Assembly: GCA_022605405.1 (NCBI GenBank)
Contig: JABYQQ010000015.1
Coordinates: forward strand, 372,001 to 436,000
Origin: Earliella scabrosa
Lineage: Eukaryota; Basidiomycota; Agaricomycetes; Polyporales; Polyporaceae
DNA: 64,000 nucleotides
Direction of reading: 5' to 3'
Notes under the pieces: model-generated
Database searches by the model: none
What the model was told of the DNA's origin: nothing
What the model saw: the letters and a program-made list of their open reading frames with translations, nothing else
Shown here: positions 47,760-56,917 of the stretch, piece by piece
Layout: every line of letters begins with the position of its first letter
Position numbering within the stretch: the first letter of the stretch is position 1
Translations under genes and position numbers: made by a program

Positions 47760-47977
47760 TTCAGCACTGTCCAATTCCGCACTTGAGCAGCCAGAGGGCA
47801 GACCAGATGTGAGGAAGCAAGGTTAAGGCCGTGGTGGGAGCAGACAAGTTGAAAGATCGGGGCCCGGGCTCGGCCTCCGTAGCCGGCGGCATTCTAACAA
47901 GCGCCAAGTCATTGTCTCTCGCTCGACCACCAACCTCGACTTCAACGACTGTGCTCAAAGAGATCTCAGCCTTGATA
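47760..47977. promoter_or_regulatory. Compact bidirectional promoter, cyclophilin / DTD
   Basis: Only 218 bp separate the divergent start codons, so both promoters must lie here. A CCAAT pentamer occurs at about 47771. No TATA box is evident. Confidence 0.5.
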
Positions 47978-49093
47978 ATGCGCGCCATTGTACAGCGGGT
48001 CAGTGAGGCATCTGTCACGGGTAAATTCTTATAAACAAGAGTCAATGGACTATACAACTGATCGAACTTCGGAACTTCGTAGTTGATCATGAAGTCATTT
48101 CAAGAATAGGCCGCGGTCTTATGGTCCTTGTTGGAATAGGCAGAGGTCGCGGTCTTACGCACATATTGTATGGCAGATAGGTTCTGGCTGAACTCATCCA
48201 TGCGCACAGAACAGACGATACTGCCACCGACCTCGAGACCCTGACCAAGCAGATGTGCGTTCCCTTCTTGCATCTGCTCGACCCATTCGTCTGTCACTGT
48301 GCCTTAGCTGACTGGTTGGTGGCGGTCGGCATGATGTAACTCGAATCCTCGACACCACAATTCCAGACTCGCCCTGAAGGTCTTCTCCGACGATGCCTCG
48401 GGGACTATGTGGAAGAAGAACGTCAAGGACATCGACGGCGAGGTCCTCTGCGTCTCGCAATTCACCCTTTTTGCGAACACCACCAAGGGAAAGCCCGACT
48501 TCCACCGAGCGATGGTGTGTATTGGTACTATCTCCAATTGCGCCCGCCCTCGCTCTGCTGACCTCAGCGTGCGGCGCGATTGCTGCTCGTCACCGCACGT
48601 TCCTCTCAGGCAACAGGGCCCTCCCGGGAGTTGTATGGCTCTTTCCTCAAGAGGATGGGCGAACTGTATAGGCCAGAGAAGATTCAAGGTGCGTCGCGCG
48701 CACTCGGTCGCATCGGGGTCTATACACCACGACACGCGACTCGTGCGGCTATTTTCGTCTCCCCGCACCAGGGCTAACGCTCTCCTCTGTGTGAACAGAC
48801 GGACGGTTTGGCGCGATGATGGACGTCCGCCTGACGAACGAGGTTCGTCGTCGCGAGTGCCGTGCGGGCTGCCGCCGCGTCTGGATTTTCTGACGGACTG
48901 GGAGACACGTTCATAGGGCCCCGTAACTTTTACCTTGGACTCGAGGAAGTTCGAGTATGTCGATCAGCCATCCGGCATAGCGACACCGAAGAAAGGCACA
49001 CCCAGTGCTTCGGGCAAGCAGACGCCTCGGACACAGGAGCCCTCACCCTCGACGGACAACGTTCATTCTACCGCGGAGGGCGCAGAAACGTAA
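47978..49093 (+). CDS. DTD1: D-aminoacyl-tRNA deacylase (DTD)
   Basis: Releases D-amino acids wrongly attached to tRNA. Seven exons, each phase-consistent: 47978-48020, 48083-48145, 48215-48254, 48367-48514, 48610-48688, 48799-48842, 48917-49093; 197 aa. The start MRAIVQRVSEASV is the family N-terminus. It continues VDHEVISRIGRGLMVLVGIG, RDDTATDLETLTKQILALKV, and the catalytic block GEVLCVSQFTLFANT. Next come the EKIQDGRFGAMMDVRLTNEG segment and GPVTFTLDSR, which line the active site. About 45 residues rich in Ser, Thr and Pro follow the conserved domain, longer than in yeast or bacteria. Exon 3 is just 40 nt, so the gene is easily missed by open-frame searches. Confidence 0.93.
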
Positions 49094-49564
49094 ACCTAGT
49101 TGCTATGTGTAGCATGAAGGGGAATGCGGTCATGTCCTTGGCGCTCTGCGCGTGCTCAAATCGAAGACCAGACCATGCTTTGACCTCTTCGCGAAGTGTG
49201 AAGCGAGGCACGAGAGACATCCACGAGCTCTGGTACACAGGCTCGATAATATCCGATGATCGATGGCCAAGCCAACAATGTCAAAGACGACTGTCAGCGC
49301 AGGAAATCCACCGAAAGGCGGCCAGATACCTCGATGGCCATCGTACGGCAAACTTATTCATGCACAGGTGGTACTTGATCGTGTGATTTTCATGAAGTCG
49401 CGTATTCAAATGGCGAACATCGTCGTCAAGTCGAGAGACATCTCCCCTCATCCGAACCAATATTGATGTCAGGCAACGCACTTCCCCTTCATTTCCGTAT
49501 TCACCGCGATCTTTGGGTCGTCTGGCTCACACGAAAGGTCTGTTCTACCAATTGATCACGTTGT
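49094..49564. other. Convergent gap between DTD and PGS1
   Basis: 470 bp with no gene visible. Both flanking genes end here, so it should hold their 3' untranslated regions and terminators. Confidence 0.5.
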
Positions 49565-51499
49565 CTACAACATACCACCCACAAAGCCGACCAAGAGCCG
49601 CGTTCCCAGACGTATTCTCCGTGATTCTGAGTCTGCCTGCCCGCGCCAAGGGTGTGCATGCGCTCGGAGCCCATCCACCTCTTCGGCTAGTTTCCTTTGC
49701 AGAATGGGTGACGTTGTAGCCAAGACGAAGGACAGCTCCGTGTCGAGGTTAGCGGAACGCGAGTTGAGGTTTGTCGAGCCAAACAAGGTTAGGACAGGGG
49801 CGGAAGACGGAGTGGGACGCACCCAGATGCCTGGTAGTTCATTTCAGCCATGTTGGTAAGCGGTACGACACACACAGGGTGGAGCGACGAGGACACAAGC
49901 CAAGCGGTGAGGTGGGTGAGTGTATGCGGAGAACGTGTCAACAAAGAGCGGCGAACCTTTAGCGTGGTACGTCCATCCTTCACGCTCCCATTCATGCAGT
50001 TGCACGCCTGGGGTGACGTCCGAGGATCCAGGGGCCCACACCCTCCCTGCAGCGCGGACTGCACCCATGAAGCGCCGCTCAAACAACGTGTACGCTTCAG
50101 GAATACGTCCGGAAATGCCCTTCGATTCATAGAATCCGTTCGCCTAAGAGAAGCGAAGACGGTCAACACTGGTCATCTCCGCGGAGACACTGACGCTAAC
50201 CTTAGGACTGGCGGCCAGGATCCTGCACGCTAAGCCGGAGTTGATTATCGCTGTCTGGTATGGTTTGTACAGCGCGAAGTAGCCACTCGTCAAGTCCACC
50301 AACGGCCCGTCGTAACTCGGTCTCCGAGGCATGGTGAACCGCTGTTGTGCAGACAATTCTCGAAATAGGAGTGAGAGACACCGCTCTTCCTCCCGTATGT
50401 CAAATTGTCCCGCTTGGATGACAGGAAAGACCAACACGTCGTGTTCGCCGCCGGATCCATCAGACCAGCTTTTCTCCGCCGATGTCACCAACGAGACCGT
50501 AGACGCGTGACGGTGCGCCTTTTGGAGCGATAGGAGGGCACGTTGCGCCTTGTTCTCTATCGCATGTGGATGTGTATCGGCGTCAGGCCAAATAGTCACA
50601 TAATCTTTGGATGAGTTGGGTGAAGGTTGGAGGATGTACGAGAATGTTGAGGCTGCTTGCAAGAAAGCGAAGCAATAATCCGCGAAATGAGGTTGGGCCG
50701 TAAACTGCAAATATCGGTCCTGGCGATCGGAGAAGTAGGACGTGTTCAAGTTTGCACTGGTCACGAGTTATCATCTCAGTTGTCTATCAGAAGCATGGCG
50801 CACGCAAGACGTACACCCTTACCCGGATATCACAACGGTGTCATCGGCACCATAGATTTTTGGGTGCCAGGTGCCCCAGCCTTCGTTGAAGCGTGGTGGG
50901 ACAAGACGCGCCATAACCCCTTTAAGCTTTGGGCTCCTGAACAGATAGACATGCACTCTATCCGGATATTGTTGCAGCAGAGGGAGGAGTATGTGTGCAG
51001 TGGAGCTTGGGCCGGGACGCGTTGAACGATTGAGATCGAGGTGTAGGTAGACATGCAACGAAGAGTTCTCGCGTAGAGACGCATGTATGGCATCTACCTG
51101 GTCCCACTGTGAACACTCCGCACCTGCAAAGGAGTCGACTCATGCTCACAAGCTCCACGTCTTCATGGCCGATGTAGAGGGAAGATATGAATAGTCTATG
51201 GCGTGCATTTCGTATCATATTCTACAGCCACAGGTGAGATCTAGACATCGATTCCGAGAGGAGGCACCCACTAGTAGAGTTTGGTAGAATAGTCGCGGTT
51301 CGTGCATTATAGACACGCTCGAGGAGGGCATGGAGAAACATGGCTGCTGCTCAGCGAGCTTCACGAGAAACTGGCGTATGGTGGGATCGAACGAGGCCGT
51401 CGAGGCATGTCGAGGTCGCTGTGCCGCAGCTACAGGCAAGAGGGTTGAGTATATGCGCAGGCGAGAGAGGTGGAGGGCATTGCGCGCCGTGCGGAACAT
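49565..51499 (-). CDS. PGS1: Phosphatidylglycerophosphate synthase Pgs1
   Basis: Makes phosphatidylglycerophosphate from CDP-diacylglycerol and glycerol-3-phosphate, the committed step towards cardiolipin in mitochondria. Six exons: 51272-51499, 51150-51221, 50823-51067, 50201-50756, 49957-50143, 49565-49830; 517 aa, close to the yeast protein. The N-terminus MFRTARNALHLSRLRIYSTL looks like a mitochondrial presequence. The first phospholipase-D-type motif reads WHPKIYGADDTVVISGANLN (HxK then Asp), the second reads YHAKGIWV then FGSTNLNSRSANLDTE, where the Asp of the HKD motif is not kept. SSLYIGHEDVELN and FSDRQDRYLQF are further family blocks. The start codon at 51499 is preferred; a longer open frame upstream lacks an ATG. 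Confidence 0.94.
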
Positions 51500-51657
51500 C
51501 GAGCTCAACACGTCGGACACCGTCGCGGTCAGCGCCTGCCACTGCGAATGACGCGCTACAGCAGCGTGGGAACGGCAGATGCCGACCGTCCGGGTTGTTA
51601 CACGCTGCTGCTGGCTTTGACGAGGTCCCCAGATTTCTTCGTCCTTCTTTCATCACC

Positions 51658-53234
51658 ATGGCCGCTCTCAGTTTCATCGGGTACGCGCCGCCCCTCACTT
51701 TGTCGCGTGTGGGACCTGACCAGCTTGCGCAGGAAGCCGATTTCTCTCATCTCTCATTCAGATGTACGATACAGAGGTATTCTGGCGGGCATTGACCCCG
51801 TCGCGTCGACGATCCAACTTTCAAATGGTACGTGTTCAAACGTGCACCTCCTTGTGGCCATGCTCACGGGCACTCTGAACAGTGTACTCTATGGGAACGG
51901 AGTCGCGAAGGTGAGACTCGCGTCCTGTAGGACGTGTCGATGGGATGAAGCCATTACGGATGTAAAAGAGCTACGGCTCACATGTCCGAGAGCGCATAAA
52001 CCTCGTGTGGATCCTTCCGTTGCCTTCCTTCTGATTCTCTCTTCCGATTCCAATACAACTTCGGCGCACAGAAGCTGATTGCTGTTTGTTTGCAGACCGC
52101 CGAACGATTACATCCCCCCTGTGCAAGAGCCCTACACATACATCATTTTCCGTGCCTCGGAGGTGAAGGATCTTGCTGTCGACGAGCCAGCGGCTCAGCA
52201 GCGGCGGAATGTACATGACGATCCCGCGGTTCTTGGGGTGAGTCTCTCAACTTCTGCTCCAGTATGCGACCGCGTATGATGAAACCATTGACGGATGTAA
52301 CGAGCAATGCTCGGTCATCCGAGAGCGCATAAAACCATGTGGATATCCCGTTGCCTTCCTTCTGACCTTTCTTTGCGACGCGTCATCTCCTACGTCTCTG
52401 TTGAGCGAGTGCTGATGGTGTGACCTGCAGGCATCACCTCAACCCCAAATAGCGCCCACTTACCCTCCTTATGGCTCCCCCTCGTACCAACAGCAAGCAC
52501 CTGCCGCAGTTCCTCCTCAGCAAGGTCAGGCGCAAGTTCCTCCACGGCAGCAGCAGGCATTTGCGAACCGCCAGCAACCCGCGCAACCCTCGGGGTCCCA
52601 GCAAGCTGGCCAAGCACCGAACGCCCAGCCTCAAACCAACGGAACTACCGCAGCGCCTCCGCGCAACGCTCGCAACCCTTCTGTGAACTCTGTGACGGCT
52701 TCGATGGAGACGATCCAGCGCGCAATTGGCGACCTGCATGTTTCCAACGCGAACGGCACGAATCAGCAGCAGCGCGGTGGACGCCGGGGTGGGCGTCCGG
52801 AGATCAAGGCGGGCGACCTACGTGTCCCTGCTACCGACTTCGACTTTGAGAGCTCCAACGCTCGTTTCGACAAGGCTGCGCTTGCTCCCTCTCCTCGCGG
52901 AACTCCCAAGAATGACGGCGAGGCAGAAGCTGCGGATGAGAAGAAGGACGAGGACGGCACCACCGCGTACAACCCGCAGAAGTCGTTCTTCGACACCTTG
53001 TCATCGGGCAGCAATGGGCCTTCAGGCGATGGTCGTGGTCGCGGTGGGCGAAGGGGAGGAGGTCGCAACCGCCGGGAAGAGGAGAGGGAGCGGAACGTCG
53101 CAACATTTGGTGAACCTGGTGGTCTCGGTTTGATGGGTCCCGGAGCGTATGTCGGTGGATGGGGCGGGTATGGCAGGCGGGGAGGAGGCGGTCGTGGACG
53201 ACGTGGAGGTGCCCCTCGGGCTACGCATGCGTGA
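51658..53234 (+). CDS. SCD6: Scd6/LSM14 mRNP protein, decapping activator
   Basis: Translation repressor and decapping co-activator found in P-bodies. Five exons: 51658-51680, 51733-51827, 51883-51910, 52096-52237, 52431-53234; 363 aa. The N-terminal LSm domain (SFIGKPISLISHSDVRYRG, GIDPVASTIQLSNVYSMGTE, YTYIIFRASEVKDLAV) is followed by a Gln/Pro-rich linker. An FDF box (TDFDFESSNARFDKAAL), an FFD box (YNPQKSFFDTLSS) and a TFG box (RNVATFGEPGG) come next. Between and after them are RGG repeats (RGRGGRRGGGRNRR, GRRGGGGRGRRGG) used for RNA and eIF4G binding. Introns 3 and 4 are unusually long and host the two snoRNA-like elements described separately. The gene converges with CAB5. Confidence 0.95.
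51942..52034 (+). ncRNA. Candidate intronic C/D box snoRNA, copy A (SCD6 intron 3)
   Basis: Intron 3 of SCD6 (51911-52095, 185 nt) contains a near-consensus box C (GGGATGA, 51942-51948) and a perfect box D (CTGA, 52031-52034), 93 nt apart end to end. Directly before box D is TGCCTTCCTT (52021-52030), complementary to the universally conserved 18S rRNA segment AAGGAAGGCA. Counting five bases from box D points to the central A, the site that I believe is A420 in yeast numbering (snR52 in yeast, U83 in human). Inside is a hairpin GAGC-TACG-GCTC. A terminal stem next to the boxes is not obvious, which is the main weakness. Confidence 0.6.
52276..52365 (+). ncRNA. Candidate intronic C/D box snoRNA, copy B (SCD6 intron 4)
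   Basis: Intron 4 of SCD6 (52238-52430, 193 nt) carries a diverged copy of the intron 3 element. Box C is perfect (ATGATGA, 52276-52282), and box D is CTGA (52362-52365). The 10-nt guide TGCCTTCCTT next to box D is identical to copy A, and so are CCGAGAGCGCATAAA and CGTTGCCTTCCTTCTGA. The internal hairpin is CGAGC-AAT-GCTCG: its loop and stem differ from copy A yet it stays paired. GC-rich words (CGCGT before box C, ACGCG after box D) could form an outer stem. Confidence 0.65.
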
Positions 53235-53516
53235 GTGTGTGGATTGTTGAGCTGGTGCTGCTCGTGGACTACCTTCGTATGGGTGTCATCTGTCTTGTGC
53301 CTTGTCACAATGCCAAGTTGTCGATGTGTGTGCCATTCTTGACCGTTGTCTGAGGATGGCATCGGAACTCGTAAGGAAGCAGCGAGCGAGTTGTGGTGGG
53401 ATGCAATAAGATGGTACAGTACAGCTATACCGACGGATACAAGATTAAGTGAGAACATGAGCAAGAAGTCTGTCAAGACAAACACGAGACGAGCACAACA
53501 ATATGAGACACATGCG

Positions 53517-54479
53517 CTACCTCCTCCGCGATTTGGCTTTCTGGGAACGACGCAGCGCCCTCCAGCCGAGGGTCCACACAGCCGAAGCGACACCCCAAGG
53601 CGGGAACAGCCAGGCTAACCTCCACGACCAACCAGCCTCCTTGATGATGCGTTGAACGAATTGATCTATCTGCCGTTCGAGTTCTTGGGGCGTCCCGGAG
53701 TTGTCAATGACAATGTCCGCATATTGGACCTTCTCCGCTATAGGCAGCTGTGCATTCAACCGAGCAGACGCGTCTTCTCTCGACGAATTGTCGCGCTTCA
53801 TGAGCCGTTGCAACTGAATCTCAGCGGAACTACATAGCCAGACCCCACTGTCAGCCCGCTGCCATACTTACGACGTGTTGCACACAGACAACTCACCAAT
53901 ACACCACGACCACCTTCCCGACCCACTTCCACAGCCCGCCCTCGATGAGGAGCGGCACGTCCAGCACACACACCCGCTCGCCCTTCCACCAGCAGCGCAA
54001 TATGCTCCAGAACATCTCCCTCCGCACGGCGGGGTGCACGATCGCGTTCAGCGCGCGCCGCTTGTCCTCGTCGGCAAAGACGACGCGCCCGAGCTTCGCG
54101 CGGTCGAGGCGGCCGTCGGGGAGGAGGACGTCCGCGCCGAACGCGCGCACGATCTGCGCGAGCGCCGGCGTGCCCGGCTCGACGACCTTGCGCGCGAGGA
54201 TGTCGGCGTCGATGATGGGCAGGTTGTGCGCGCGGAGGAGGGAGGAGACCGTCGACTTGCCTGTCGCGATCCCGCCGGTGAGGCCGATGACTGCGGTAGC
54301 GTGCCCGACGGTGCACGAAAGACCGGATGGTGTGGCGAGTGGTGGCATTCCATAGTATATGCGTTGCAGATGAGTAGGGGCGTGGTCATGAAGGGGAAAT
54401 GAATGGTGAGATTGCGGGAGAGAGCATGTTCGTCAGTATTGGTGACGTAGGGACTTGCACAGTCAAGCATACCTAGCAT
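53517..54479 (-). CDS. CAB5: Dephospho-CoA kinase
   Basis: Phosphorylates dephospho-CoA, the last step of coenzyme A synthesis. Three exons: 54473-54479 (only 7 nt), 53897-54290, 53517-53829; 237 aa. Splicing the 7-nt exon ATGCTAG over a 182-nt intron gives MLVIGLTGGIATGKSTVS, the standard CoaE N-terminus with P-loop. Without it the frame would start with about 20 extra residues unlike the family. Further marks are IIDADILARKVVEPGTPA, IVHPAVRREM, VLDVPLLIEGGLW and RLMKRDNSSREDASARL (the lid with the KRD motif). The C-terminal 40 residues have a Trp-rich hydrophobic segment and end RRSQKAKSRRR, suggesting attachment to a membrane or lipid surface. Confidence 0.92.
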
Positions 54480-54931
54480 TGTTGGTGTACGTTTGGAAAC
54501 AAGGCTTTCTTTCTTGGTGTTGCAATGAAATGGTATGAAGGAAGAGAAGGAGGCTTCGGTGGTGTCCTATGAGTGTGCGGCAAGCTGGTGCATGGTCATG
54601 GTCATCGAACGAGACGAAGTTGACCCAACCGACCCATCCGGATCCGTGCGACACGCGCGTGCTTGATCGGGCTTACAGCTGCGTGCCCACTAACTGCCCC
54701 TCCTGCCCCTCTATGTATTTCAGGAGATCATCAAATACAGACCGAACGCCATACTGCTTATGAACGTGATGCCGGGTATGCAATTAATTCTATGTGATGA
54801 GTACGGTTCTGATCGTGAGCAGTTAACGTTAACCTCGACATTATACTCATGAACGCGTGTCGCAGTGGTAATCGTACAGTCCAAAAGCCTTCAACCATGC
54901 CCGGAAGATTACGTCCAGAGCCAGCCAAACG
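54480..54931. other. Intergenic gap between CAB5 and the EH-domain gene
   Basis: 450 bp between two minus-strand genes. No gene is visible. It should contain the CAB5 promoter and the 3' end of the EH-domain transcript. Confidence 0.5.
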
Positions 54932-56643
54932 TCATCGTAGTATCGGTTTCGCTACATGCGAGGGTTTAGGCTGCCGCACGTAGAGGCGTGGGGTCAAGTG
55001 CCTATGCATTTGAGCCTTCCGCAACTCGTCGTCGATGCGCCACATGCCTCTCACGAAGCCGTCTCGGTCAAGAGAACCCGTGCCCGCAGGATCACACTCC
55101 ATCCTGCACCATGCACAATTACCGCGTTAGCACGCGCTCCAAGCGAACAAGCGGGAACAACTGACCATATCACACGTAGCGTCGCTCTCTCTAACCTCGA
55201 CAACTTCCAAATCTCCCGCACCGTCTCGCCGTCCAACCTTTCATCTGCGCCCACGTCCTCTTCAACAGATTCTCGCTGTGAGGCTGTCCCAGATGTCGAG
55301 GCAATCTCTTCGGGGTTGGTTATGAGATCCACCGACAGCCCTCGCCAGCCCGCCGCTTGCCTGGGCTTGCGGTTGGGGGGAGGCGACTTGGCACGCTCTA
55401 CACGGCGAGCGGCGATCACGTTCCCGTTGAATACTGCTTCATATCGCTTGCGCGCGGCAGGAGGCACGGGCGTGGGTCGCGTGAGCTGCGCCGATGTAGG
55501 TTTCGGCGTGGTCGTACTACGGGTACTGATGCTCGTCCGTGACGTCGCAGTGCTAAGTATGGAAGAGCGATCTGACGTGGAGGCTGCGGATGTAGACGCG
55601 AGGGAGTTGCGGGAAGAAGGCGGACGAGAGCGGGGGGGAGGCGGCGGTGGTGGACCGTCGCGTTTGGGGACCAAAAGCGGCGAAAGTCGAGGCGAGGTGG
55701 ATGCTGAACTTGGCGGTTTTGTGGGGCGCTGTGGCAGTTTCGGTGGATCCGGGGCACGTTTGTGGGGGTATATCTCCCAATCCTGGGAAACGGAAGAGAC
55801 AGAAGGGCTCACAGCAGAGGTGACAGACAGGTTCTCGAACGATTCGTCGAGACTGACCGTGTCCGGTTCGCGAAGACTCCCGCGGTCCTGGTCAAAGTCT
55901 TCCCGGTCAATAGGGAAAGTGGCTACGTGATTTGAAAAGGAGTTGGCAGTGCCTGGTGTGGTGGGATCTGTGCCCCCATCTGAAGACAGGGAGACAGAGT
56001 GGAAAGACGAGATGGAGGAAGCAGGCACATGGCGAGAAGGTATGTTGATTCCCAACTTGGACAGTGGTGGGTACGTGTGATCTACGGTAAGGGAGTCGGA
56101 ACGAGTTGCGATTGGTATCGGAGGAGGCTGGCTCGTTTTGCGAGCGAGGGAAGAGGAAGAGGAATTGGAAGGAGAGGCGGACTTGAGGGATGAGTACGAT
56201 GGCTTCCTCGGTGGCAAAGGAGGGGCCGCGCGAGTCTTTGGGGGTGAGTCGAGACTGATGAGCGGCGGGGGCAGCTTGCTGACGATGGAATCAGAGACGT
56301 GTCTCGGAGTGGGCTTGACATTGTGCCCTAGTGGAGGAGGCTTGCGCGCGACAGGCGGTTTCTGCCTTGGCACGTACGGGAGCGGGCCGTCGTCTACAAC
56401 CCAGTCCTTGAGATCGATGAGCGACGTTTTGCGCCCGAGGTTAGGCGGAGAAGGGGACGGCGAGGGCGGCATGGATCTGAGAGGCGTAGAGGGCGAGGAG
56501 GGGAGTATGGGCGAGATGTTGGTGGCTGTAGGAGATATAGGCGTTTCGAGGAGGTCTGGCGGGGATCTCGGGACCACAGTCCCGTTCGACGCCTGCATCG
56601 TCTCAAAGGCGTGTATGCGGGCCTTGACTGCGGACGAGGCCAT
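54932..56643 (-). CDS. IRS4: EH-domain protein, Irs4/Tax4-like
   Basis: 549 aa from two exons (55166-56643, 54932-55103). The first 400 residues are disordered, with many Pro-rich stretches that could bind SH3 domains (RAAPPLPPRKPS, GPPPPPPPRSRPP). The C-terminal 100 residues form an EH domain. It reads ETVREIWKLSRLERATLRVI, then WMECDPAGTGSLDRDGFVRG, then MWRIDDEL; the intron with donor GTCAGT (ATATG before it) is needed to read through. This order, a long disordered arm and a single C-terminal EH domain, matches yeast Irs4/Tax4, which bind the inositol phosphatase Inp51 and tune PI(4,5)P2, wall integrity and autophagy. That function is inferred from architecture. Divergent from IML2. Confidence 0.8.
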
Positions 56644-56917
56644 GGCAGCGAGCAGAGACGGGGCGTGTTCGTGCCTGTCGGGGACGAGCTCGAGACGTCG
56701 TGGGCGGGGAAGAGAGCGGGCTCGGGATTAGCCGAGGCGTCGTCGCGCCTGAGACGCGCCAACTCCGGGAGCGCCGCCCCGGGGGACGCGCAGAGAGGGC
56801 GACGCGTACGGCCACAGGCGGCGGAATTGGATCATCATCATGTATTTGTGTCTCTGACGCCGCTGCGCACCGCTATCAGCCTCTTGTCTCCACCCACCAC
56901 GTACCCCAGCCTGAGCT

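Noticed and set aside
48255..48366. Possible C/D snoRNA in DTD intron 3 (ATGATGT and CTGA present)
   Set aside because: The CTGA lies upstream of the box C-like word, the wrong order for a snoRNA.
54291..54472. Possible snoRNA in the long CAB5 intron
   Set aside because: No box C and box D pair in the correct order, and no guide-like complement recognised.
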